From AWTP1-13 sp963827545 (GTDB taxonomy: Bacteria; Pseudomonadota; Alphaproteobacteria; Rhizobiales; Hyphomicrobiaceae): a stretch of 64,000 bases of DNA. Both the position numbers and the translations under genes were made by a program. A model generated the notes under the pieces. That model had not been told where the DNA came from and did no database searches. It saw only the letters and a list, made by a program, of their open reading frames with translations. Shown in pieces: positions 9,170-18,303 of this stretch (positions are counted from its first letter, which is position 1; each line of letters opens with the position of its first letter). The stretch is from contig CAWHBI010000014.1 of assembly GCA_963827545.1 (NCBI GenBank), forward strand, positions 1 to 64,000, read 5' to 3'.

Positions 9170-9850
9170 ATGCCGATGCCGAGAGCTCTGCTGTACCGTC
9201 TGAGCTGGCCCCTTCTGGGTGTGGGCCTCCTATTTGCGCACCTCTGCCTGCCCGCCGCCGCCGACACTCTGCCGCCCCCGATCGGACCCGAGACGCCGCG
9301 CGTCGAGCCGATCAAGGAGGAGAACGGGCTCTATCACCAGAGCTGGTTCCAGCTGTCTTTCCTCGACCTCAGGGAGGACTTCAACGAGGCAAAAGCAGAG
9401 GGAAAGCGCTTCGCCGTCATCTTCGAACAGCGCGGCTGCCCCTACTGCATCAAGCTGCATACCGAGCTTCTGGCGCTCAAATACATTAACGACTACGTGC
9501 GGCAGAACTTCCGCGTCGTGCAGCTCGATCTGTGGGGCGCGCGCGAGGTCACCGACTTCGACGGCAAGAAGATAGCCGAGAAGGAGCTGGCCGAGCGATG
9601 GGGCGTGATCTTCACGCCCACCGTCGTGTTCTTCAAGGACGACCTGGCCGGTCTCGAGGGCAAGTGGGGCCGGGAGCTGGAAGCCGTCGAGCGGCTGCCG
9701 CTCAGCTATGGCCAGCACACCTTCTACGATCTGTTCGTCTGGGTGCGGCACAAGGTGTATCAGCGCGACCGCAACTTCCAGCGCTTCCACATCGCCCGCA
9801 TCGGCGAGCGCGAGGCGCTGAAGGCCGCGCAGGCGCCTAAAGGCAATTGA
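9170..9850 (+). CDS. Periplasmic thioredoxin-like protein (SoxW type)
   Basis: 226 residues with an N-terminal signal peptide (hydrophobic LSWPLLGVGLLFAHLCLP, cleavage after PAAA) and a thioredoxin fold with the redox pair Cys90-Pro-Tyr-Cys93 in FEQRGCPYCIKLH. The cis-proline region is visible as GVIFTPTVVFF. Proteins of this kind reduce disulfides in exported partners, often beside sulfur-oxidation or cytochrome genes, neither of which is present here. It lies 51 bp after dusA and may share its transcript. The specific partner is unknown. Confidence 0.8.
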   Translation: MPMPRALLYRLSWPLLGVGLLFAHLCLPAAADTLPPPIGPETPRVEPIKEENGLYHQSWFQLSFLDLREDFNEAKAEGKRFAVIFEQRGCPYCIKLHTELLALKYINDYVRQNFRVVQLDLWGAREVTDFDGKKIAEKELAERWGVIFTPTVVFFKDDLAGLEGKWGRELEAVERLPLSYGQHTFYDLFVWVRHKVYQRDRNFQRFHIARIGEREALKAAQAPKGN

Positions 9851-9943
9851 CCCGCTCCGCCGTTCGTCGCTTACTCCTCGACGGCGGACGAAACGTTCGC
9901 CTCCCACGTTGTTCAACAATCAGCAGTGGAGGAGGAAAAGCCT

Positions 9944-10909
9944 ATGGGAAAATCAGCCATCATCGTTTTGGGGCTTGCAGCGGCCCTCGGGGCGGGTTCC
10001 GTCGCCTACGCGCAACAGGCGCCGACCTGGTCGCCGCCGCCCGAGAAGGACCGCTGCCCGTCCAAGTGGGGCGCCGGCGACGAGCGCGGCTCCGGCAACC
10101 ACCTGAAACCCGCTGCGGTGCTCAAAGCAGTGGGTCTCATCAAGACCGGCGAGATCATCGAAATCGCGCACCCGCTCAACGACAAGATGCCATTCTTCGG
10201 CACGCGCCGGTTCGACGTGCACGTGAAGCGGACCTTCATGAACCAGCCAACCAACCGCCGCGGCTCCAACGAAGAGCTGGTGGTGTCGGAGATCGGCCAG
10301 GTCGGCACACAGCTCGACGGCTTCGCCCATCAGAGCCACGAGGACAGCCTCTACAATTGCTACAAGATCAGCGAGACCTCGGGCCGCGGCGGCTTCAGCA
10401 AGCTCGGCATCCATCTGACCGGCATGTTCTTCACGCGTGGCGTGCTGATCGACGTTGCGGCCTACAAGGGGGTCGAGACGCTGCCGGATACCTACGAGAT
10501 CACGGTGGAAGACCTGGAAGGCGCACTCAAGAAGCAGAACACCACGCTGCAGGCGGGCGACGCCATCCTGATCAACACGGGCTGGCACAAGCACTACGGC
10601 AAGGACAACGCGCGTTACGTCAAGTCTTGCCCGGGCGTCGGAGTCAAGGCGGCGCAATGGCTGATCGCCAAGGACCCGGTCCTGCTGGGTGCCGACAACT
10701 GGCCGGTTGAGGTGGCGCCCAATCCCGATCCGCAGATCTCGCTGCCCGTGCACCAGATCGCACTTGTGGTCAACGGCGTGCACCTGCTCGAGAACCTCAA
10801 GCTCGACGAGTTGGCGGGCAAGCAGGTGTACGAGTTCGCCTTTGCCATGCAGCCGCTGAAGCTCCAAGGCGGCAGCGGATCGACAGTGTCGCCGGTGGCG
10901 ATCCGCTGA
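9944..10909 (+). CDS. Exported cyclase-family (kynurenine formamidase-like) hydrolase
   Basis: 321 residues with a signal peptide (SAIIVLGLAAALGAGSVAYA) and a cyclase/KynB-fold domain (PF04199 type). The metal site is represented by GTQLDGFAHQSHED (Gly121, Asp125, His129), the variant found in secreted members rather than the classical HxGTHxDxPxH. ATG 9944 is used because GGAGGAGG lies 11 bases upstream. Members hydrolyse amides, lactones or esters; no neighbour suggests a substrate, so kynurenine formamidase activity should not be assumed. A strong terminator follows. Confidence 0.8.
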   Translation: MGKSAIIVLGLAAALGAGSVAYAQQAPTWSPPPEKDRCPSKWGAGDERGSGNHLKPAAVLKAVGLIKTGEIIEIAHPLNDKMPFFGTRRFDVHVKRTFMNQPTNRRGSNEELVVSEIGQVGTQLDGFAHQSHEDSLYNCYKISETSGRGGFSKLGIHLTGMFFTRGVLIDVAAYKGVETLPDTYEITVEDLEGALKKQNTTLQAGDAILINTGWHKHYGKDNARYVKSCPGVGVKAAQWLIAKDPVLLGADNWPVEVAPNPDPQISLPVHQIALVVNGVHLLENLKLDELAGKQVYEFAFAMQPLKLQGGSGSTVSPVAIR

Positions 10910-10939
10910 CCGTTGCGATACTCGAAATTGCCCATACCC

Positions 10940-10973
10940 AGGGGCTGCGGCATTCGCCGCGGCCCCTTCTGTT
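10940..10973 (+). terminator. Rho-independent terminator
   Basis: GGGGCTGCGGC and GCCGCGGCCCC form an 11-bp stem (one G-U pair) around the loop ATTC, followed by TTCTGTT. It ends the transcript of the cyclase gene. Confidence 0.75.
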
Positions 10974-11063
10974 AGTGGTGTAGCCAGCCGAAGCTGGGCC
11001 TCAACATGCGCGGCGGAATTCCCATATGGTGGGAGACACGCAGCAAACGGCGCGAAGCCCTAG

Positions 11064-12080
11064 ATGACGCCTGCTGACAAGTTCGAGCGCTGGCTCAAGC
11101 CCGATGCGGCGGGCCTCCACTGCGAGCCCGGCGGATTCCACATCGATCCGACACGGGCCGTGCCGCGCGCGATCATCACGCACGGGCACTCCGACCATGC
11201 GCGGCCGGGGCACGGCGCGGTGCTGGCAACGCCCGAGACCATCGCCATCATGAAGACGCGGCTCGGGGAGGACTGCGCCGGCAGCTTCCAGGGGCTGCGC
11301 TACGGCGAGACTATCGGCATAGGCGGGGCGACGGTGCGGCTGGCACCCGCCGGTCACATCCTGGGCAGCGCCCAGGTGGTGATCGATCATCGCGGATGCC
11401 GCGCCGTCATCTCCGGCGACTACAAGCGTCGCCACGACCCCACGGCCGCACCGTTCGAACTCGTGCGCTGCGATCTGTTCGTCACCGAGGCCACCTTCGG
11501 GCTGCCGGTCTTCCGCCACGAGCCGGACACGCGCGAGATCGGCCGGTTGCTCGCCTCGCGGCTGGCCTTTGCCGACCGCACCCATTTGATCGGCGCCTAC
11601 AGCCTCGGCAAAGCGCAGCGCCTGGTCGCGTTGCTGCGCGCTGCCGGCTACGACCGTCCCGTGTGGCTGCACGGCGCGCTGAAGCCGATGTGCGACCTCT
11701 ATGTGTCTCTCGGCGTCGATCTGGGCGAGATGGCTCTCGTCAGCGATGCGTCCGGCAAGCTTCCCGGCGAGATCGTGCTTTGCCCGCCTTCGGCGCTCAA
11801 GGACCGCTGGTCGCGCCGGCTCACCGACCCGGTGACGGCCTACGCGTCGGGTTGGATGCGCGTGCGCGCCCGCGCGCGCCAGAACGGCGTCGAGCTGCCG
11901 CTGGTGATCTCCGACCACTGCGACTGGCCCGAGCTGGTTGAGACCATTGCCGAGACGGAAGCGGAGGAAATCTGGGTCACCCATGGGCGCGAGGACGCGC
12001 TGGTGCATCAGATCGGCCTGATGGGCAAGCGCGGGCGGGCGCTGGCGCTCGTCGGCTACGAAGACGAGGAAGGCGAATGA
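11064..12080 (+). CDS. Ligase-associated DNA exonuclease
   Basis: 338-residue metallo-beta-lactamase-fold nuclease of the family encoded beside bacterial ATP-dependent DNA ligases. The metal motif HGHSDHA is at His40-His45, and a further site is in LAPAGHILGSAQ. A second CPSF/Pso2-like feature is VWLHGALKPMCDLY. Its stop overlaps the ligase start (ATGA at 12077-12080), so the two are made together. In many proteobacteria a DEAH helicase and a metallophosphoesterase complete this repair module; neither is in the window. The role is inferred as end processing in DNA repair. Confidence 0.88.
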   Translation: MTPADKFERWLKPDAAGLHCEPGGFHIDPTRAVPRAIITHGHSDHARPGHGAVLATPETIAIMKTRLGEDCAGSFQGLRYGETIGIGGATVRLAPAGHILGSAQVVIDHRGCRAVISGDYKRRHDPTAAPFELVRCDLFVTEATFGLPVFRHEPDTREIGRLLASRLAFADRTHLIGAYSLGKAQRLVALLRAAGYDRPVWLHGALKPMCDLYVSLGVDLGEMALVSDASGKLPGEIVLCPPSALKDRWSRRLTDPVTAYASGWMRVRARARQNGVELPLVISDHCDWPELVETIAETEAEEIWVTHGREDALVHQIGLMGKRGRALALVGYEDEEGE

Positions 12081-13757
12081 GGGCCTTCGCCGATCTTCTC
12101 GACCGGCTGAGCTACAGCCCGAGCCGCAACGCCAAGCTGCGTCTCATGCAGGACTACTTTCGCACTACGCCCGATTCCGATCGAGGCTGGGCGCTGGCGG
12201 TCCTGACCGACGGGCTGCCGTTCTCCTTTCCGCTGCGGCGCACGCTCTCGGACATGATGGCGCGCCGGATGGACCCCGAGCTGTTCCGGATGTCGCGCGA
12301 CTACGTGGGCGACACGGCAGAGACGATTGCGCTGGTGTGGGAGAGCTCCCTCTCCCCGTCCTTACGGGGAGAGGGTCGGGGTGAGGGGCAGAAGCACGCT
12401 CCGACAGCACTGGTGGCCGCCCCTCACCCTAGCCCTCTCCCCGCAAGCGGGGAGAGGGAATCTCCGCGCCTCTCCGCCATCGTTTCGGAGCTGGCGCCTG
12501 ATCGGCCGCAACGATCTCGGCGCCAGGCTCGAGACGTGGCTCGACGCGCTCGACGCCACCGGACGGTGGGCGCTGCTCAAGCTGCTCACGGGCGCCTTGC
12601 GGGTCGGGGTCTCGGCGCGGCTTGCCAAGACGGCGGTGGCGGAGATGGCCGGTTTCGAGGTCGGGGACGTAGAGGAGGTGTGGCACGGCCTCGCGCCGCC
12701 CTATGAGCCGCTGTTTGCCTGGCTGGAGGGCCGCGCGCCAAAGCCCGACGTATCGAGTGCGCCGGTGTTCCGCCCGCTCATGCTCTCGCACCCGCTGGAG
12801 GAGGCGGACTGGGTGGAGCTCGACCTCGCGGAGTTCTCACCCGAATGGAAATGGGACGGCATTCGGGTGCAGATCGTCGCCGGCCGGGGCGAGACGCGCC
12901 TCTATTCGCGCACCGGCGACGACATCGGGCATGCCTTTCCCGACGTGGTGAGCGGCTTCAACTTCGATGCGGTGCTGGACGGCGAGCTGCTCGTGGTTCG
13001 CAACGGTGCGGTGGCGCCGTTCAACGACCTGCAGCAGCGCCTCAATCGCAAGGGCGTGTCCAAGAAGCTGCTGGAGCAGTTCCCTGCCCACGTTCGCCTG
13101 TACGACGCCCTCATCGTCGAGGGCCGCGACTTGCGCGAGCTTCCCTTTACGGAGCGTCGCGGCGCCCTGGAAGCGTGGCACGCCAAGACCCGCCCTGCGC
13201 GCACCGATCTCTCGCCGATCATCGAACCCGGCACGAAGGACGAGTTGCAGCGGCTGTGGTCGGCCACGCGCGAGACCAGCATCGAGGGCGTCATGCTCAA
13301 GCGGCGCGACAGCCGCTATGTGGCGGGGCGGCCCAAGGGCCTGTGGTACAAATGGAAGCGCGCCCCCCTGACGCTCGACTGCGTGCTGATGTACGCCCAG
13401 CGTGGCTCGGGCAAGCGCTCATCCTACTATTCGGACTACACCTTCGGCGCGTGGCGCACGAATGCGGAAGGAGCCGCAGAGCTGGTCCCCGTCGGCAAGG
13501 CCTATTTCGGCTTCACCGACGAGGAGCTGCTGCAGATCGACCGCTGGGTGCGCAACAACACGGTGGAGAGCTTCGGGCCGGTGCGAGCAGTGGCGCCGGC
13601 GCTCGTATTCGAAGTCGCTTTCGACGCCGTGCAGAAATCGACGCGCCACAAGTCAGGCGTGGCCATGCGCTTCCCACGCATCCATCGCATCCGCTGGGAC
13701 AAGCCGGCTGAGGAAGCGGATCGGCTGGAGACGCTTGTGGCGATGATTGAAGGGTGA
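12077..13757 (+). CDS. ATP-dependent DNA ligase with in-frame palindromic insertion and one frameshift
   Basis: Cisplatin-resistance/LigB-type ATP-dependent ligase of about 560 residues. It has an N-terminal domain (FADLLDRLSYSPSRNAKL), then the adenylation site WKWDGIR with the nucleotidylated lysine at 12849-12851, ligase motif DGELL, IEGVMLKRRDSRYVAGR, and the OB-fold end. Two oddities: a 112-bp palindromic element at 12348-12459 is read in frame and adds about 37 residues (SLSPSLRGEGRGEG...) between the N-terminal and linker regions; and an extra C near 12497 moves the frame by +1 before GRNDLGARLETWLDALDATG. Whether active protein is made depends on the frameshift being a sequence error. 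Confidence 0.85.
12348..12459 (+). repeat. Palindromic repeat element inside the ligase gene
   Basis: Two hairpins, CCCTCTCCCCGTCC/TTACGGGGAGAGGG and CCCTCTCCCCGCAAGCGGGGAGAGGG, frame a variable middle. The core (GGGGAGAGGG...GGTGAGGGGC) is shared with the elements inside pdhB and pdhC. It carries no stop in the ligase frame. Confidence 0.85.
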
Positions 13758-13760
13758 GGT

Positions 13761-14810
13761 TCAGAACCCGGCAGAGGCGGTGTTCTCGTTGGCCTGCAGG
13801 CGCCTGCCGTACTTGCGTTCGCCGGGCTGGTCCTCGCCGTCAGGCTTGGTGGTCGCCTTGCGCAGCACCGCCGCGTACCCGCGCGTGATCTCCATGCGTC
13901 CGGCATGCGGGCCCGCCATCAGGATGCGATGCAGTTTGGGCAGGTTGTAGCAAGGCACATAGAAGAACAGGTGGTGCTCGAGGTGGTAGTTGACCCAGTA
14001 GGGCGCCACCAGCGCACGCTCTGGCAAGTTCGCCAGGGTGGTGCGGGTGTTGCGCAGGGGATCGTCGGCCTCGCCCACCACCGCGTGCTCGGCGATGTTG
14101 CGTACGCGCGTGATCACCATCATCCAGGTGAAGAGCGGCAGGAGCCAGAGCAGCGGGTAAGCCCACCATACGCCGACGAGCGCGAGGCCGGCAAAGAGAA
14201 TAGCATTGGTCACCACCTGCGGCCCGAGCTTCGACCAGAAGTGCGCGGCGCGCCGTCTCAGAGGCCAGCTCGGATGGCCGAGCGCGTTGCGAATCTGTGC
14301 CTTGCGCTGCACGTAGCCGGTGCGCCCGGTGATGTCGCGCAGGAACTTGCGCTTGTAGCTGGCCTTGGTGATCGGGAACGGTTTTGAGAGGATGAGGTCG
14401 GGGTCGTCGTCCTGCTGCGTGCGCGCGTGGTGCTGCAGGTGGTAGTGGCGGTAGGCCCGCGTGTCGGCAAACACGGGATAGGCGCACAGCCACTGGCTGA
14501 GCCACATGTTGAGCTTCTGGTTCCTGGTGAAGCACCCATGCGCGCCGTCGTGCATGAGGATGGCGAGCCCGAGCTGGCGCGAGCCGATCAGCAGGACGGC
14601 GAGCAGGAACGTGAGCGGGTTGGGCCACCACGCCACCAGCGCGATCGAGCCCAGGATGACGATCCAGGCATGGGCGATGAGCCACAGGCCGCGCGGCAGC
14701 GAGCGCCGGCGCAGGTCGGCAAGCTGCTCGTCTGTCAGCAACTCGCGCGCCGCAACGCGCCGGTGCCTCTCGGCAGGCGCGTCGGAAGCGGTGGCAGATG
14801 CAATCGCCAT
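13761..14810 (-). CDS. Membrane fatty-acid desaturase
   Basis: 349-residue di-iron membrane desaturase/hydroxylase. The three histidine boxes are HDGAH (87-91), HYHLQHH (122-128) and HLEHH (276-280), with hydrophobic spans around 45-85 and 205-235. Such enzymes introduce double bases or hydroxyls into lipid acyl chains, carotenoids or sphingoid bases; the sequence does not settle which. ATG 14810 is chosen over an upstream TTG. It converges on the ligase gene with only three bases between the stops, and no terminator is visible there. Confidence 0.88.
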   Translation of the reverse strand: MAIASATASDAPAERHRRVAARELLTDEQLADLRRRSLPRGLWLIAHAWIVILGSIALVAWWPNPLTFLLAVLLIGSRQLGLAILMHDGAHGCFTRNQKLNMWLSQWLCAYPVFADTRAYRHYHLQHHARTQQDDDPDLILSKPFPITKASYKRKFLRDITGRTGYVQRKAQIRNALGHPSWPLRRRAAHFWSKLGPQVVTNAILFAGLALVGVWWAYPLLWLLPLFTWMMVITRVRNIAEHAVVGEADDPLRNTRTTLANLPERALVAPYWVNYHLEHHLFFYVPCYNLPKLHRILMAGPHAGRMEITRGYAAVLRKATTKPDGEDQPGERKYGRRLQANENTASAGF

Positions 14811-14876
14811 GCACAATGCTTAGGCCCGTCACCGGGCGAGGGCAAGGCCGCCCGCAGCGTCAGCAGGCGTGTGCCC

Positions 14877-15953
14877 TCAGTAACCCTCCTTGAGGAGCGG
14901 GAAGGCGCTGTCGAGCCAGGAGCGGCCGAGCGGCTGCACCGGCGCAACGAAGCTGGGGTTGAGCTCGGCGAAAGAGGTGACGCCGAGCAGGCCCAGGCAG
15001 CGCGTCACCTCGTCCTGCAGCAGCTCGAGCGCGCGCACCAGGGCGGCCTCGCCGCCCGCACCCAGCGCCAGGCCCTGCAAGCGGCCCAGGCCCACGGCGC
15101 GCGCGCCGAGCGCAATCGCCTTGACGATGTCGCTGCCGCGCATGAAGCCGCCGTCGACGTAGACCTCCGCTCGCCCCGCCACCGCCTCCACGATCTCCGG
15201 CAGCACGGCAATGGAGCCCTTGCCGTGGTCGAGCTGCCGCCCGCCGTGATTGGAGACGTAGATGGCGTCGATGCCGTGCTCCAGCGCGATCTTGGTATCC
15301 TCGGCGGTGGCGATGCCTTTCAGGATGAACGGAATCTTGAACTTGGCCTTGAGCCGCGCCACGTCGGCCCAGGAGAAGCGCGCCTGGAAGTGGTCGGCGG
15401 GGCGTGAACGGCGCGACGTGGTCTGATAGCGCTTGGCGAGATCGCGCTCGCGCCGGCCGTAGTAGTCGAGATCGACCGTCAGGCAGAGCGCGATGTAGCC
15501 ATTGGCGATGGCGCGGGAGATGTGATCCTCCACCCACGCCGTGTCTCCGCGCACGTAGAGCTGGTAGATCTTGGGATAGTCGACGCACTTGGCCACCGCT
15601 TCGAGACCGGGCGCACAGGCCGAGCTCAGCATGTGCACGGCCCCGAATTCGGCGGCGGCACGGGTCGGCCCTTCGCCGCCGCTCTTGACGAAGTCCTGCA
15701 GCGAGCCGATCGGCGCCAGAATGACCGGCAGCCGCAGCTCCTGCCCCAGCACCCTGGCGCGGGTATCGACCTTCTCGACATTGCGCAGCACGCGGGGGCG
15801 AAAGGCCAGGGAGTCCAGGGCCAGACGGTTGCGCTCGAGCGTGGTCTCGGTCTCGGCGCCGCCCATCAGGTAGTCCCAGCTTCCCTGGGAAATGTTGCGC
15901 CTGGCCGGCGCCACGAACTCGTGCAGCACCGCGTATTGCAGGTCTTCGTGCAT
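14877..15953 (-). CDS. FMN-dependent alpha-hydroxy-acid oxidase/dehydrogenase
   Basis: 358-residue enzyme of the lactate dehydrogenase/glycolate oxidase family, which oxidises 2-hydroxy acids to keto acids with FMN. FMN and active-site residues are visible: APIGSLQDF, Lys212 in LKGI, and the catalytic SNHGGRQLD (His236, Arg239), then VDGGFMRGSDIVKAIALGA. No signal or membrane segment is seen. It lies 67 bp upstream of the desaturase on the same strand and could be co-transcribed. The substrate (lactate, glycolate or other) is undetermined, so no symbol is given. Confidence 0.88.
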   Translation of the reverse strand: MHEDLQYAVLHEFVAPARRNISQGSWDYLMGGAETETTLERNRLALDSLAFRPRVLRNVEKVDTRARVLGQELRLPVILAPIGSLQDFVKSGGEGPTRAAAEFGAVHMLSSACAPGLEAVAKCVDYPKIYQLYVRGDTAWVEDHISRAIANGYIALCLTVDLDYYGRRERDLAKRYQTTSRRSRPADHFQARFSWADVARLKAKFKIPFILKGIATAEDTKIALEHGIDAIYVSNHGGRQLDHGKGSIAVLPEIVEAVAGRAEVYVDGGFMRGSDIVKAIALGARAVGLGRLQGLALGAGGEAALVRALELLQDEVTRCLGLLGVTSFAELNPSFVAPVQPLGRSWLDSAFPLLKEGY

Positions 15954-16062
15954 TCCCGTTCCCCCAGAAAGCCCATGCCTCTGGCATGCATCCGAGCGCA
16001 GATCAAGGTGGCCTCAAGTGCGCGGTACTACCTCGATACCTGGGGCCGTGTTAGAATGGGTC

Positions 16063-16662
16063 ATGAACGAGCAGCTTCGCCCTGCCTCCCTTCCCATCAC
16101 GACGCAAGCCGCCGAGGGCCTCGTGCGGCGGCGTTTTACTGTGGCTGAAATCGAGAGCATGGTCTCCAGCGGCATCATTGCGGAGGACGAGCGCATTGAG
16201 CTGATTGGCGGGGAGGTGCTGCCGATGTCACCGAAGGGGGCTCGCCACGAGACAATCCGCAATGAACTGGCTTTCCAGCTCGCACGCCAATGCCCCTCGA
16301 CGCTACGCGTCGCATCCGAGACGCCGCTTACCCTGAACGCCGACGAATTCGTCGAGCCCGACGTCCTGGTTCATCCGAAAAGCATTCGGCTCCCGGACGT
16401 GCGGGGTGATACGGTGCTTCTGGTCGTCGAGGTCGCCGACAGCAGCCTTGCCTATGACCTCAACACCAAGGCCGGGCTCTATGCGGCGCATGGCGTGCGC
16501 GAGTACTGGGTGATCAATGCGAAGAACCTGGAAACGCGGGTTCACCGCGACCCCACACCGTCGGGATATGCCAACGTGAGCCATGCATCAGCCAAGGCGC
16601 GGCTAACGCCCGATGCAGCCCCGGAGCTTGCGATCTCACTCGGTGACTTCGGTCTCGACTGA
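16063..16662 (+). CDS. Uma2-family putative endonuclease
   Basis: 199-residue member of the Uma2 (DUF820) group with a predicted PD-(D/E)XK nuclease fold. Conserved pieces are RIELIGGEVLPMSPKG, the acidic residues in EPDVLV, VEVADSSLAYDLNTKAGLYA and GVREYWVI. The ATG at 16063 begins the conserved part. The biological role of Uma2 proteins is unsettled; they are abundant in cyanobacteria and scattered elsewhere. A second member lies between pdhB and GFA at 50990-51586, and the two are only distantly alike. Confidence 0.82.
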   Translation: MNEQLRPASLPITTQAAEGLVRRRFTVAEIESMVSSGIIAEDERIELIGGEVLPMSPKGARHETIRNELAFQLARQCPSTLRVASETPLTLNADEFVEPDVLVHPKSIRLPDVRGDTVLLVVEVADSSLAYDLNTKAGLYAAHGVREYWVINAKNLETRVHRDPTPSGYANVSHASAKARLTPDAAPELAISLGDFGLD

Positions 16663-16688
16663 TCTCGGCCGCTTGTTGAGCCTATCGG

Positions 16689-18197
16689 CTAGATCTTCTG
16701 ATTGTACTCGCCCACCTCGGGGAACTTGGCGAGGCGGGCGTCGATGTCGGCGAAGATGGCGCGCATGTTGGCCTCCGAGGTCGGGCTCTCGACCACGATC
16801 ACCAGCTCAGGCTTGTTGGAGGAGGCGCGCACCAGGCCCCAAGTGCCGTCGTCGAGAACAACGCGCACGCCGTTGACGGTAACGAGGTCGCGGATCTTCT
16901 GGCCGGCGATGGCGCCCCCGTTTGCCGCCGCGTTCTTGTACTGTGCGGTGACCTTGTCGACGATGCCGTACTTCACCTCGTCGGCGCAGTGCGGCGACAT
17001 GGTGGGCGAGCCCCAGGTTTTGGGCAGTGCGTTCTTGAGGTCGGCCAGCGATTTGCCGGGATTGCGATCCAGCATGTCGCAGACGGCGATGGCAGCGACC
17101 AGACCGTCGTCGTAGCCGCGCCCCAGCGGCGGCTGAAAAAAGAAGTGGCCCGACTTCTCGAAACCCACCAACGCTTTCTGCTCATGGGTGTAGCGCTTCA
17201 TGTAGGAGTGGCCGGTCTTCCAGTAGAGCGTGCGTGCGCCGTTGGCATTGAGCACGGGATCGGTCATGAACAGGCCGGTGGATTTCACGTCGGCGACGAA
17301 TACAGCGTTCGCATGCTGCGCCGACAGGTCGCGCGCCAGCATGACGCCCACCTTGTCGGCGAAGATCTCGTGGCCCTCGTTGTCGACCACGCCGCAGCGG
17401 TCGCCGTCGCCGTCGAAACCGAGGCCGGCGTCGGCTTTGTGCGCCAGCACCACCTCGCTGATGGCGTGCAGCATCTTCATGTCCTCGGGATTGGGGTTGT
17501 AGCGCGGGAAGGTGTAGTCGAGCTCGCAGTCGAGCGGCACAACCTCGCAGCCGATCGCTTCCAGCACCTTCGGTGCGAACGGGCCGGCCGTGCCGTTGCC
17601 GCAGGCTGCGACCACCTTCAGCCTGCGCTCGAGCCTCGGGCGGCTGGTGAGGGCCTTGACGTAGCGCTCGGCCATGTCCGGCACGAACACATATCGGCCA
17701 CCGGCCGCGGTCTCGCATTGGCCGCCCAGCACCACCTCCTTGAGGGCCGTCATCTCGTCGGGCCCGAACGTGAGCGGGCGCTGAAAGCCCATCTTGATGC
17801 CGGTCCAGCCGTTGTCGTTGTGGCTGGCCGTCACCATCGCCACGCCTTCGACCCCGAGGTCGAACTGGGCGAAATAGGCCATCGGCGACAGCGCCAGACC
17901 GATGTCGTGCACCTCCGCCCCGCCAGCGAGCAGGCCGCAGATCAGGGCCTGCTTCACGGCGGCGGAGTAGGAGCGGTAGTCGTGGCCTACCACGAAACGC
18001 TTTGGTACCCCCCGCCGGCCGGCAAGCGTGGCGAGCCCCAGGCCGATGGCGTTGAGCCCCATGAGATTGATCTCTTGGGGGTACAGCCAGCGCGCGTCGT
18101 ACTCGCGAAATCCGGTCGGCTTGACGAGCGGGAAACGCTCGAAGTCGGCCGTGTTGCATTTGAGGTCGGTGCGCGGCTTGGGGAGCATCTTTGCCAT
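16689..18197 (-). CDS. Phosphomannomutase/phosphoglucomutase
   Basis: 502-residue alpha-D-phosphohexomutase that interconverts hexose 1- and 6-phosphates for surface polysaccharide precursors. It has the phosphoserine loop TASHN (Ser125), the metal loop DGDGDR (262-267), the sugar-recognition motif GFEKSGHFFF and a C-terminal phosphate-binding region (VRASSNKPELVIVVES). Full length, no disruption. It is probably AlgC/ManB-like, but mannose versus glucose specificity cannot be read from sequence. It is flanked by an Uma2 gene (convergent) and the aspartic protease pair upstream. Confidence 0.92.
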   Translation of the reverse strand: MAKMLPKPRTDLKCNTADFERFPLVKPTGFREYDARWLYPQEINLMGLNAIGLGLATLAGRRGVPKRFVVGHDYRSYSAAVKQALICGLLAGGAEVHDIGLALSPMAYFAQFDLGVEGVAMVTASHNDNGWTGIKMGFQRPLTFGPDEMTALKEVVLGGQCETAAGGRYVFVPDMAERYVKALTSRPRLERRLKVVAACGNGTAGPFAPKVLEAIGCEVVPLDCELDYTFPRYNPNPEDMKMLHAISEVVLAHKADAGLGFDGDGDRCGVVDNEGHEIFADKVGVMLARDLSAQHANAVFVADVKSTGLFMTDPVLNANGARTLYWKTGHSYMKRYTHEQKALVGFEKSGHFFFQPPLGRGYDDGLVAAIAVCDMLDRNPGKSLADLKNALPKTWGSPTMSPHCADEVKYGIVDKVTAQYKNAAANGGAIAGQKIRDLVTVNGVRVVLDDGTWGLVRASSNKPELVIVVESPTSEANMRAIFADIDARLAKFPEVGEYNQKI

Positions 18198-18303
18198 ATC
18201 CCGGGACTATGAGACCAAATATCTCTTGCATCGCACAACGCCGGGTGTGCGGCGAGGGCGGTGTGGCAAAAAGCCTTGCCGGGTCAGCGACCGCCGGCAG
18301 CGC

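Noticed and set aside
11001..12008. A 335-codon minus-strand frame opposite the exonuclease gene
   Set aside because: The plus-strand frame has the HGHSDH metal motif and operon overlap; the opposite frame has no recognisable protein features.
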